A stretch of 64,000 nucleotides of DNA from Isochrysis galbana (lineage: Eukaryota > Haptophyta > Isochrysidales > Isochrysidaceae), in assembly GCA_018136815.1 (NCBI GenBank), contig CM030931.1, forward strand, positions 3,412,873 through 3,476,872. Direction: 5' to 3'. Every line of letters begins with the position of its first letter. Position 1 is the stretch's first letter. A model generated the notes under the pieces. That model was not told where the DNA came from and made no database searches. It saw nothing but the letters and a program-made list of their open reading frames with translations. Shown here piece after piece: positions 1-10,115 of the stretch. The translations under genes and the position numbers were made by a program.

Positions 1-466
1 TCTGGCTCGGGGTAAACGGACCGCAACATCTGCGGCGTCCTCGTCACCTTCGGCGGCGGAGCGATCCTTCACCAAACAAAGAAGTTGGCCCTCGTCGTCG
101 ACTCGTCGATGGAGGCCGAAGCCATAGCCTCCTGCAAAGCCGCTGAATGCATCTCCTACGCCCGCGAAATACTTCGCGCCCTCGACGTCCCGCTCGACGG
201 TCCCACCCTCCACCCTCGTCGGCACCGACAACTTGGCCAACATGCGCGTGGTGGGATCCCTGCGCTCCGCCCCCACCCGCGCCCGTCACTTCATGCGTCG
301 ATACCACTCCCTCCTTCAGCGCGTCGCCGCCGGTGAAGTAGCGCTCCGCCACGTCGCATCCGAACACATGGCGGCCGATTTCCTCACCAAATGGCTCCCC
401 AAGCGCAAGGCGGACGCCTGCGTCCGCTACGCGACGAACTCCTGGGCGCACGTCGCCATCGCCTGA
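1..466 (+). pseudogene. Ty1/Copia Pol remnant: RNase H domain and C-terminus
   Basis: This is the 3' end of a Copia polyprotein. The first frame reads a GGGAI...KKLALVVDSSMEAEAIA stretch, the Copia RNase H core with its S-x-x-EAE signature. After a one-frame change near position 205-215, a second frame continues with a TDNLAN motif, an HFMRRYH stretch and AADFLTKWLP. These correspond to the DNxSA, H-x-x-R/K-H and ADxLTK motifs at the end of Copia RNase H. The ORF stops at 464-466. The frame change and the missing upstream domains (cut by the window edge) make it a decayed copy or one continuing outside the window. A purine run and a TGTTG follow, as expected for a polypurine tract and 3' LTR. 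Confidence 0.8.
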
Positions 467-542
467 AGCCGCCACACGCCCTCCCCCTTTCCGCCTTCCG
501 CAATGCGCTCGCCTCGTTTCTCGCCTCTCGCATTGGGGGGGG

Positions 543-1209
543 TGTTGCGGTTCAAGGGGGTGTTACTCCTTCCTTCCCGTTTGTACGTTTCCCCCGCCGT
601 CTAGGTTTTCCCCGCGTGACTCCCCCCCTTGTTGTCACGCTCCGACGCCCCCTCCCCGCATCGCTATTTAGGTTCGTCTCCCCCCCTTCCCCCCCGCGGA
701 AGCCTCTCCCTCTCCCTCCCTTCCCCGTTTTCCCTCCCCGAGTGTTCCCTTGTTCGCTCCCGGCCCCGGCCCCCTTTCATCCCTCTCTTTTCCCGCGTTT
801 CCTCTTTCCCGGCGCGTGTCCTTTTCCCGCGAGTGTCTTCCCTCTGTTCTTCGGCGACTCTCACGCTCAGCGCCATCGCTCGAGCGCCCCTGTGCCTTCC
901 TGATCCGCCCCTGTGCCCAGTGCTCGCCTCGCCTGCCTGCCCATGTCGAGTGAGATCGCCCCACCGATCTCACCCCCGTCCACACGTGCTGCTCCCGCCC
1001 GTGCCACTCCGTCCCCTCTGCTCCCTCCATCTGATACTTCTCATGTTACTGTCATCCACAGCCCATCTACCCCATCGTACACACCAGCCACAGCCTCACA
1101 CCACCTCACCTCTCCACAAGAGGCTCCCTCCAGTTACTTTGCCGATGGTGTTTGGTCTTGCGGTCCTGCACCCATACGGAGCTAGCTATGGCGCTTGCCC
1201 TCCTCAACA
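543..1209 (+). repeat. Candidate Copia LTR (start supported, end uncertain)
   Basis: A G-run (534-542) directly followed by TGTTG looks like a polypurine tract and LTR start downstream of the Copia Pol remnant. The only obvious matching CAACA end is at 1205-1209, which would give a 667-bp LTR. A TATA-like CTATTTAGG lies near 664-672. A short open frame starting MSSEIAPP at 943 lies inside and could be leader or gag sequence instead, so the LTR may be shorter. No second LTR copy is in the window to settle this. Confidence 0.4.
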
Positions 1210-1252
1210 CATCTACACCTCTGCAAAAACAAGGCACAGTTTGGCACAACAC

Positions 1253-2672
1253 CTAGAATTTGAAAACCTCATCCTTGCTATAACCCATCTCTTGCAGCAA
1301 GCCCCCAAGCTCACCCTGCGCCTTCGGGTCCTCCTTGGTGCCCTTCAGGCCGCATACAGCCTGCGGTGGGGAAAGACTTATGAGAAGCATGCGGAAAGTG
1401 CAAGGAGAGGAAGCAACATGGAGTACCCGGCAGAGGCATCTAGCTTTTCTACGCTCGCACCTTCACCATCGGCGGAGGCCCGCAGACGAAGACCTTGCCA
1501 TTTGAGCCCGGAGCTGGCATGTGCTGACTGAGCATCTCCATGGTGACATAGCCCACACCACCTCGCCAGTTGGCAGAAGACGCCTTGTCGACCACATAGA
1601 ACACCTGAACGTGCGTCACCCGCAAATAGGCGTGGGCTCAAGTGTCGACACATGGAAAGCCTTACATGTAGCCGCGGAGGCCCAGGGCTCACACTCGGAG
1701 CCAGGTCGCTTTGGCATGGAGCGCCGCGCTCGTCCGCAGCTTCACTGCCATCACCCTGATTATCCCCGCCGTACCTCCAGCTTCTTTGGGTACTGCGCCA
1801 CTCTTTGGTCAATCTCCTTCTTAAGCAGGATGTCGTTCTCCGAGATGTTCGCAAAGATGAGGGAAACGCGAGTTTTGTCGGCATCGTTGGCCAAGATTTC
1901 ATCTGCCACCTATCGGCAACGTTTGACAGCTGACACACGCAATAGAAGGCGGCTCGCAACAGCCGCGGCCGGCGGAGACGCACGTGGACTCCGAGGCGTA
2001 CCTGTAGCATGGGAGCGATTCCTGTGCCACCGGCCACCATGCCAATCTTCTCGCTCTCGTTCGGCTTGTATGCTAGCTTCACAATAGGGCCCTGAGGGGC
2101 AGGCATGACGTTGTTAAGCGGTCAAGCGTCCGTGCCCAGCTGACACGGGCATCGCGCGAGGGTGGCGGCACCTTCATGTCCAGTGTGTCGCCAACCTTGA
2201 GTGACGCAATGTGCTGGGACATCTTGCCGTCCGGGTATGTCTTGATTGCAAGGTCAACGAAGCCACGCACATCGGGCCGCGAGATGGGTGTGTACGGGCG
2301 AATCACGGTGGCCCTGGATCCGTCAGGCTTCTCGGAGCCGATGGCCGCCTTGGTGAGAAGACACGAGGCAACGGTGAGGCCGGATGGCGATCGCTCGTCT
2401 GCAAAGGCGAAACGATAGATCGCCGTGTTGTGCGAGAGCGGCGTGACGCTCTGCAGCCGGATCGGGCGCCACTCGGTGGGCGACAGGCCGTCCTCAGGCA
2501 GCACGGTGACGGCATCGCCCACTCGCTCCGTCTTGCGCGCAACGATGCGCGGCGGAGCGGCGGGCTCATTTAGCGCATACGAGAGGCCCAGAACCGACGA
2601 GGCCACCGCTGCGCCCGCCAGTCCAGAGCGCCAGCCGATCTGCGAGAGCATGGGGAGAGAGCGCGGCAGCAT
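1253..2672 (-). CDS. NADH-cytochrome b5 reductase, five exons
   Basis: The product is an FAD enzyme that passes electrons from NADH to cytochrome b5, on the ER or outer mitochondrial membrane. Exons (minus strand) are 2672-2172, 2091-2002, 1909-1775, 1604-1461 and 1360-1253; all introns are GT-AG and phase 0, giving 325 residues, the usual family size. A hydrophobic N-terminal anchor (residues about 8-35) is followed by SHNTAIYRF, the FAD-binding RPYTPIS, then GxMSQHIASLKVGD. Exon 2 gives GPIVKL and the NADH-binding GMVAGGTGIAPMLQ, exon 4 gives VFVCGPPPMV, and the protein ends in VFKF, as in typical b5 reductases. The intron ends were placed by the continuous family match, so the model is firm. 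The sense strand just upstream of the ATG is a (CT)-rich leader. Confidence 0.93.
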
Positions 2673-2684
2673 GGGGGGAAGCGC

Positions 2685-2875
2685 GCGAGAGAGAGAGACG
2701 AGACGGGAGAAGAGAGAGAGAGAAAGAGGGAGAGAAAAATGATGAGAGAAGGAGACACATACAGATCACAAGCAGAGAAGAGAAAGGGGGGGAGGAGAGA
2801 GAGACAGGGAGAGGGAGAGGGAGGGAGAGGGAGAGAGAGAGAGAGGGGGGGGGGGGGGGGGAGGGAGGGGGGAGG

Positions 2876-2968
<93 letters not shown>

Positions 2969-3178
2969 AGAGAGAGAGGGAGGGAAAGGGCGGACTCTCT
3001 ACTTTCGTCGGGCGAAAACCTTCGACGAGCTCTCTCTCTCTCTCGGAGCGCATTGAGGACGAGCGCAGCAGTGAGGGAGCGGGGGGGGCGGGGGGGGGGG
3101 GGGGGCGGGGGCGGGGCGGGGGGGGGCGGGGCGGGGGGGGGGCGGGGGCGGGGGGGGGGCGGGGGCGGGGGGGACACA
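2685..3178. repeat. (GA)n microsatellite and G-rich tract
   Basis: From about 2690 to 2980 the plus strand is nearly pure GA dinucleotide with G runs. From about 3080 to 3175 it is long G runs spaced by single C residues, which could form G-quadruplexes. Open frames across it encode only R/E or S/L runs and are not believed. The GA part is the CT-rich upstream leader of the b5 reductase gene on the other strand. Confidence 0.9.
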
Positions 3179-3529
3179 GAGGAGAAAGCTATTGTTTCAT
3201 GCCCGATCTTTGATCTTTGCTTTTACTACTACCAGCCTCGGGGGTGACGGGGGCAGGGGAGGTAGAGGCGGGAAGGGTGGGCATGAAAGTGGCGGGGGTG
3301 GAAGCGGGGCGGGGGCGAGGAGCCGAGCGGGCGCGTGGGCGGGGATCTCGGGGGCTTGGATAGTGAGAGCATGGTGGGCGGGGACGGGAGCGGGAGCGAA
3401 GGCGGAGGAGAGAATGGGACCGGGGGCGGGGAGGACTGCGGTGAGGGCGAGAGCGGGGGCGGGGGTGGGGATATACTTCGACGCTTCTGACTCAGCCATC
3501 TTGGAACATTCATCGTCAGTTTGGGATTG

Positions 3530-4395
3530 TGTCTGCAAACATTGTCCTATCCAAGGGTGCTTTGCAGAACCTGTCACAGCTGAATCTCAGCTTCAACGAG
3601 ATCTGCCCTCAAGGATTGAGATACCTCACAGAGGTCCTATCCAGGGGGGGCTTGGACAATCTCAAACATCTCAACCTACGCGATAACGAGCGAAATTGGC
3701 TCTGAGGGGATGGAGGTGTTGGCAGGGGCCATATCCAAGGGGGCATTGCATAGTCTCGAACATCTCGATCTCGAATCTCGAATACAACACGATCAGGGAT
3801 CAGGGAATGAGGGCATTTGCCAAGGCCTTATCCAAGGGGGGGGGGTGCACAATCTCATACACCTCAATCTCCGCAACGACATGATTGGATCCGAGGGGAT
3901 GAAGGACCTTGCACAGGCCCTATCCGAAGGGGCATTGGAGCATCTCACCTATCTCAATCTGGACGGCAACACAATCGGCTCCCAGGGGATGAAGGACTTT
4001 GCACAGGCCCTATCCAAAGGCGCACTGAAGCATCTCACACATCTCAATCTCGGTGGAAACACGATTGGCTCCCAAGGGATGAAAGACTTGGCACAACTCC
4101 TATCCAAAAGGGCGTTGAACAATCTCAATCTCACCCACCTCAGTCTCAACACAAACAACATGGACGACGAGGGGATGAAGGCCTTCACAGAGGCCATATC
4201 CAAGGGGCTACTGAACAATATCGTCATTCTCCATCTCTATGAGAACACATCTCTATGAGAACACACATCTCTATGATGAATGCACTTGCAGAGGCTATAG
4301 CCAAGGGGGCGATGAGCAATCTCATCGGAGGCTATTTCCATACCCATACCAACTTTTGGCGCACAGGGGAGTTGCTGACGCGCCCTATAGACGTG
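3530..4395 (+). pseudogene. RNI-type leucine-rich-repeat protein, frame-disrupted
   Basis: About eight repeats of roughly 28 residues follow the pattern GALxxLxxLxLxxNxIGxxGMKxLAxALSK, the ribonuclease-inhibitor/NLRC3-like LRR type. The longest clean frame is 3710-4258. The repeat continues upstream (GALQNLSQLNLSFNEI near 3560) and downstream (MNALAEAIAKGAMSNL near 4278) in other frames. The 3' break coincides with a short direct duplication (GAGAACACA..TCTCTATGA twice at 4240-4275), and the G-run at 3837-3845 marks another frame change. It is therefore either a pseudogene or a gene with several small errors. The binding partner of such a protein cannot be told from sequence. Confidence 0.7.
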
Positions 4396-5043
4396 TGACG
4401 ATTTCTGCATTTCCGCGGTGCGCTCGGGTGTGGGCATATACACACCCATCAGATTGACAGGGCGTGTGAAAGTGTGGATCATTCAACAAGTTACCATACC
4501 ATGGTGCTGGGCAGGTAGGAAGAGGATTGCGAGGTGATGAGAAAAGCGGTTTGTGTGTGGTATGGGGCGCGCGAGGGCATGCAACTCCTTCTTGAGACGG
4601 TGCGCCTTCCACGCGTGAGGAGATCCTCTCTGTGGTGAGTAGTGTGTATTGTCCTCGCCCAAAGGCGGGTCCTCGCCCCCCCCCATGCCAAGAGGGCACC
4701 GCGTAAACCCCCCCCCCTCAAAAAACAAAAGTCCAACCTCAGAGGACGACGCTCTCATGAGCCCTGCGCACCCAAACTGCCCACGCCGCCGACGCCGCCG
4801 CGCCGCTCCTCCGCCTCCACCCAGCAGTCCCCTCCTCCGCCTCCACCCAGCAGTCCCCTCCTCCGCCTCCACCCAGCAGTCCCCTCTTCCGCCTTCACAC
4901 AGCAGCCCTCCGCCGCCCTCCACACAGCAGCCCTCCGCCGCCTCCACCCGATCGGCCGCTCCTCCTCCGCCTCCACCCGGCCGCCCTCCTCCATCACCCG
5001 TCTCCATCTCCCTCCTTCTCCACCCGTCTTCCCCTCTTTCTCG
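4396..5043. repeat. No gene recognised; 27-bp minisatellite
   Basis: About 4796-4990 holds four or more copies of a 27-bp unit of the form CCTCCGCCTCCACCCAGCAGT plus a short C-rich tail, with decayed copies at its 3' side. The stretch 4396-4790 has C- and G-runs and no recognisable coding family. Open frames through the minisatellite are compositional. Confidence 0.6.
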
Positions 5044-5309
5044 GCAATTTGCGTGAGCTGATCGTAATTAACATACCCTATATCGAAACGCCTGAATGCT
5101 ATGTATACCCTTATGAACTTGCCGTATTGGTCATCATCAAGCTTATTCACGAATTGTTCGTACAGCTCCTTCTCCTTGTTGTTATTCAGAGCTCGATCAA
5201 TTTCGTACCGCCACGCCCCATTGTCGGATGCCGTGCTCGTAAGGATATTCTTGATATCGTTCGGATTTAGTACCGTTGAGTAATTTATGTCAACATCGCT
5301 AGTGCTGGA
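5044..5309 (-). pseudogene. AT-rich ORF fragment of unknown origin
   Basis: A minus-strand frame starts MSSTSDVDINYSTVLN at 5309 and runs about 90 residues to TQIAEKEGK, where it abruptly enters the G/C-rich minisatellite. Its base composition is clearly richer in A/T than both flanks, and its residue use (many N, D, K, Y, I) is unlike the other genes here. I do not recognise the family. The abrupt edge suggests an inserted fragment, perhaps from a large DNA virus or another AT-rich source, truncated at its 3' end. This is inference from composition only. Confidence 0.35.
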
Positions 5310-5441
5310 CATGTATAATAGTATCGAATAATAGTATCGTACATATTTTTGTGTCACGCACCAACTCGAGCGGGATGCATCAGTCCTCTTGCCAAACGAG
5401 TGGGTTGGATAGCGCTACCCTCATGATCCCCACGATCCTCC

Positions 5442-5536
5442 GCGATTGAACGCTTTTCCATGCGGTGGGGGTGATGGCGATTGAACGCGTTCCACGTGTA
5501 GGCTGATGGTGATTGAACGCTTTTCCATGCGGTGGG
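5442..5536. repeat. 32-bp minisatellite, left block
   Basis: Three units start GATTGAACGC and include either TTTTCCATGCGGTGG or GTTCCACGTGTAGGCTG. The same three units recur at 8562-8665, on the far side of a LINE copy, so the LINE landed inside this array. The final CCATGCGGTGGG of this block is repeated at the other junction. Confidence 0.85.
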
Positions 5537-8286
5537 TCCGGAAGACACATGCTACGGAGACATCTCGCTCCTCTACAAGAACGGCGATTCGCGAGACCCG
5601 AGAAACTATAGACCCATTACACTCCTACAAACGGACTATAAAATCCTAGCTAAGGTTCTAGCAAATAGACTAAAAACTACGATACACACCATAGTATCTA
5701 AGGAACAAGTAGGTTTCGTGCCTAGACGCATGATAGGGGAGGCCACCCACCTGCTTAAACTCGTCCAAGCGTTCCTAGACGACACGGGAGAGGAGGGCCT
5801 CGCCCTAGCCATAGACTGGGAAAAAGCTTTTGACCGAGTCAGCTGGGAGTATTATCACAAAGCGGCCGGGGCACTAGGTTTTGGCCCGGGATACTCGAAA
5901 TGGCTCCGGATTCTTACAAATACCGACGCACTGCCGACAAGATGGATTAAAGCTAACGGCAAGCGGAGCCACCCGTTCACGATACACTGTGGCATGCCGC
6001 AAGGATGCCCGCTATCCCCTCTCGCCTTTCTACTTGTGGCCGAAGGCCTCACGAGGCTGGTGAACACGGACACTCAAATGACGGGGATAAGCCTAGGACG
6101 AAGCGAAATTAGACTTACTCAATTTGCGGACGACACGCAACTCCTAGCCAACTCCTACGAATCGGTCACGCGAGCGATGCGCTTGCTAGAGAACTATGGG
6201 AGAGCCACAGGTGCTCGAGTAAACAAAGCAAAGAGCGTAATAATACGAATGGGAGCGCTGAGAAAGGTAGCTATTCCGGAACATCTCTCGACACTGAAGA
6301 CGTTAGGCGAGGGCGAATACGCCACCATCTTGGGAGTCCCCTTTTGGGAGAGCCGGGAATCCGAAGTTTTTTGGGAGAAACTCTACGCGAAACTAAAAAG
6401 GAAAATTGCCTCGTGGCAGGGAATACAAAACCTATCCATACACGGGAGGGTGCTCCTTGCCAACTTCGTAATCTACGGCACGCCTCGATACTGGCTATCT
6501 ACAAGCACTCCTCCCAGCTGGTTCATGGAAGCCATCGACTCGGATGTCCACGCCCTTCTGTGGGATAGGACACCCTCGATGAACAAAGACGAACTAGGTT
6601 CGACGCAAGAAGGCAGGAGGTGGATAACCCATCCGACTTACCCGAGGGTGGGTCATTTCGAAGGAGCTCCGACGCTAGGGATCGGCTTGATGCCGATGAA
6701 GGAACACATCAAGGCCCTACAGGCGATTTGGATTATCCGATACCTTACGCCCTCAAAGGCGGACTGGAAAATAGCGCTCGACCAATGGTTCAATAGGACC
6801 CCGCTCGGGAGGGGCGCCGTTCTTTCAACAATCAATGTACATCGACTTACAGATAGCATCGGAGGGAACAACTCCTTGCCAAACTTTTGGAAAGCGGCGC
6901 TAACAAACTTTCGCAACCTAAAGCTAGACAAGAACGTCGTGACACACGAAGGAGCGCGGGGCGCCCCCATATGGCATGATCCGTACCTCAAACCCCCGGT
7001 TCTTCATCATTCACACAAGGCAAAGTGGGAGGCCTTACAAACGGTGGTGATGCACAACACGCTGAACCCGGCAACGGGGAACTTCTATACTAAAGACGAA
7101 TGCGCTGCCTATTTGCCCCCTGACTCAGCATGGATCCGTCACAGGAGGAACTACTTGGCGGTTACACCTTTCCTGAGATCATGGGACAAAATCGTACAAT
7201 GGGCGGCCGGAGCGCTCACGAAACCCACCACCACATACATAGAGCTGTTAAAGGGGACAGCTAAGGGGCCCCGACCTGTGAGGGAAGAGGAAGGCCTCGA
7301 GCCGCCGGAAGACCCGGACGCACATAGCCTGGGAGACATACAAGCGAACGATACGGGTAGACACTACCTTCTTAAAAGGGGCGTATACTACGAAGTGCGT
7401 CTAAATGTAATGGGGGAGCCCCATATCTATGATATAGCTTATCCTCAGCCTTCGTCCTCCGAATTGCGGATCCCGCTCAAATGGGGCAGCGCATATGACG
7501 GACCGGCCGACACAGCCTACCCTCTACCCCAAGAATACACGCTGAAAGGTACGCGAAAGACGCTAGAGGAATGCGATGTCAAAGCGCTAACTAACGCCTA
7601 CCTCGCGGGCAAGAAAAGCAAACGACAAAAAGCGACCGTCCGATGGGAGGAGAGACTCCCCGTCTTAAAAGAGAAGTGGAAGCAGATATCTCAACTATAC
7701 AAATACAACTTCTTAACACCTCGGGACTCATACTTACACTTTAAGCATATACTTCATAGACGGATCGCAACGGCCAACAGATTCGCTGATGACCCGACCT
7801 GCCGCTTCTGTGGGGAAGCCCCGAGTCGTCCACACACCTAGCGCGATGTCGCGCGACGGAACAAATCTTCACGTACATCGAGCGACTCTTCAAAACGCAA
7901 AACACATTGCAACACGTGACGGCACAACGGTTGTTCTGCTATCAGGTCGACAGACCGCACCCCTCCTCGGGATATATAGGAATCTTAGCATGGAGATACA
8001 TATTGACGGACTTCTACAACGTGCACTACGGCAACGCCGAGGCGAGATCGACGAAAGCCATCCTAAGGGCCGTATTCTCGAGATTCCACTGGCTGGTCAA
8101 GGCGAAGGTAGGCTTCTTCCAACGCCTTAAAGCCCAGAGAGAAAGACTTGGACTTCACGCCCCGAGCAACAAACACCTGCGCAGAATGATTTCCCCGCTA
8201 TACTCAGTAGATAAAGAATTTAACCTGGAGATCTCTATCGATATGGCGCAAATAGCGACCGAACTAGGCATTAAAAGTATTACATG
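5537..8286 (+). pseudogene. LINE ORF2: reverse transcriptase and C-terminal zinc knuckle
   Basis: The frame runs from 5537 to 7841 and then shifts by one base to continue to the stop at 8284-8286. Visible in order: NYRPITLLQTDYKILAKVLA (RT start, motif 0/1 region); DWEKAFDRVSW (motif A, first catalytic Asp); GMPQGCPLSPLAF (motif B); FADDTQLL (motif C, catalytic Asp pair); thumb and linker region; then CRFC...H...C near 7798-7853, a CCHC zinc knuckle split by the frameshift. The C-terminus contains ILAWRYILTDFY, shared with the fragment at 25304-26099. Endonuclease and upstream parts are missing through 5' truncation. Product: L1/Tx1-like retrotransposon polymerase, now inactive in this copy. 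Confidence 0.9.
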
Positions 8287-8561
8287 AACCCCCCGAACTA
8301 AGGAGAAGGTTTCTTCAGAGGGCCGACCCCTTGGGGGGCGGTAAAACACACCCAAACAAGGACTCCACTCACTCTTACCCCCTCTATCTCATGCCCCTGG
8401 TCGAAGCAGCGCGCGCGGCCTCCCCCCCCCTCCATTTGCTAGGAAAGACAACGGGGGGGGGGGGAAAGGGGTGTGATAGGAAAGGGAGGGTAGTTAGGAG
8501 TAGCACTAGCAATCTGCCTCACGCCGTGCATGTAGCGGCTAGTTTTTTAAGATTTTTTTTT
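5537..8561 (+). mobile_element. 5'-truncated APE-type LINE copy
   Basis: A LINE copy that begins inside ORF2, at the start of the reverse transcriptase, and runs to a genuine 3' end. The 3' terminus is TTTTTTAAGA followed by a T run. The same terminus and the roughly 160 bases before it occur at the 3' end of the copy at 58248-59691 on the minus strand. CCATGCGGTGGG stands directly before the 5' junction (5525-5536) and directly after the T run (8562-8573), which fits a target-site duplication. The target is a minisatellite containing that motif, so the duplication length is ambiguous. 5' truncation is the normal outcome of target-primed reverse transcription. Confidence 0.85.
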
Positions 8562-8665
8562 CCATGCGGTGGGGGTGATGGTGATTGAACGCGTTCCACG
8601 TGTAGGCTGATGGTGATTGAACGCTTTTCCATGCGGTGGCTGATGGTGATTGAGCGCTTCTCGCC
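8562..8665. repeat. 32-bp minisatellite, right block
   Basis: Continuation of the array seen at 5442-5536, with units starting GATTGAACGC or GATTGAGCGC. Apart from a C/T difference in the first unit, the first two units match the left block. It is joined on its right to a LINE ORF1 fragment in the opposite orientation. Confidence 0.85.
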
Positions 8666-9228
8666 TGGGTCCGACTGTGGGTCCGCCCGCTTGCGCGAGG
8701 GCGGCGGTGGATGTTGAGGGGGCAGAGGTGGAGCCTTCTGTGCTTCTTGTGGTTGCTTCCCTTTGGGGCCGGCCGCCTTTGTGGATTGGAGCCTTTACGG
8801 CTTTGTGGATTGTTGTTTGAGGGGTTGGAAGCCGTAAAGGCTCCAATGATTGTTTGTTGAGTGAAGTGCCCGCCCCCGAGGGGTGCACAGAAGGTAGGAG
8901 TTGCCTCCATGGGGGTGGCAGCAAGGCTGCCACCCACCATGGGGAGTCCTTGTTGTGGTGGAGCGGCGGCAGAGGCAGGCGGAAGGGCCAGAGGCTGGTC
9001 CTGTTGGTCTGCAGGGAACAGGACTCTGCCTGTTCCCTGCTTGTGTGGCTGCTGTGGAGGCGATGGCGGCAGGATCATGTCCACGTCACTGTCAGTCAAG
9101 GGGGCGGCCTGTGAGCGCTTCGGCTCCGGCGGCTTGGGGCGGCCCCGGTGGGGCGTCGTGGCGGCGGGGGGCTGGGAGGTGGGAGCGGTCGGCGCGCGCT
9201 CCATCGCTAAAACTATAACAATAGTTTT
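8666..9228 (-). mobile_element. LINE ORF1, 5'-end fragment with terminal hairpin
   Basis: An ORF on the minus strand starts MERAPTAPTSQPP at 9204 and is very similar over its first 150 residues to the ORF1 at 59666-58971 (shared TPHRGRPKPPEPKRSQAAPL, DSDVD, GLPMVGGSLAATPM, FTASNP). Its 3' side runs into the minisatellite at about 8665, so ORF1 is truncated. Eight bases upstream of the ATG is an exact inverted repeat at 9209-9228 (minus strand AAAACTATTGTTATAGTTTT). The protein is Pro/Ser/Ala-rich and low in structure, as in many LINE ORF1 N-termini. Confidence 0.75.
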
Positions 9229-10115
9229 GCATCTTTGTGCTCTAGAGCTAGAGCCTGCCGCTGGTGCGGTGGCGCACCACGCACCACCTTGGCCGGATGC
9301 GCGCGATCAGGTGTGGGTGTGGGGCCTCCCCATACGACCCCAGCGGACCGCCGAACGCGAATCCACCGCCCGCCCGCAGCACCCTACGACAGGGACAGGC
9401 CCCCCGGAGGGGCGAATTGGAGCCTGAGGGTGAGGGCGCGAGGCGCCTCCACATGCTGAACTGAGCATAATCTTAGTTGTGCATACAAATAGGTTGACAT
9501 AGCTAGTCACAATGGAGGTTTGTGTTGCGTACTGAATTCGGATAGGTGTTGACTCCGTTTCTAATTTCTACGACTGCCGAAAGCCTAAGAAACATTGCAG
9601 TCCCGTTGCTGAAGTTCGAAGCCCCCCCTGCGTTGTTTTCCATCTCATATCGCGCTGCTGCTGAGGGTTCGTGTTGTGGTGCGTTTGCACCAATCGCCTG
9701 AGGTAAGTGTTCGAGCACCACGCGTGCAAGATGAGGATGCGTACGTATTTACCCTCACTGCCACTTCCCGCTACTCCGGCACTACAGTGAGTCCCCCGAG
9801 TGACTTGAAGGTACCTGACCATGTACAGCGCGCGAAATAGTAAGAAGCTGGCGGCGAACTGTGATCAACAATGCCACCCCCCGTCACGCTCGCCGGAGTG
9901 GCTCCCGCCACGACCTAATGGCTAGGTCTGTCCTAAGACAACAGAACGGCGCGACGAGTCGACCTCATGTCATGAGGAGTAGACAGCCCGACGCCGTACG
10001 CCGATGGCTAAGTGCGCCTACCTCGTGGCTGGCGACAAACGGCGACGCAAGCGGTCGCAAGCCGCTTTCTATCTGGCTATGATGCTGCCACCCCCGCTAT
10101 CGTTCCGGTCGTCCC
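9229..10115. other. Intergenic; no gene recognised
   Basis: The most protein-like frame is on the minus strand at 9721-9503 (72 codons, balanced composition, MENNAGGASNFSNGTAMF), with no recognised family and no supporting splice sites. The rest (9722-10115) shows no coding signal. Confidence 0.4.

Noticed and set aside
3080-3175. Telomere-like repeat
   Set aside because: The G runs are irregular and spaced by C, without a TTAGGG-type unit.
9503-9721. Minus-strand ORF as a viral or host gene
   Set aside because: Only 72 codons, with no family match by eye and no splice context; kept only as a note.
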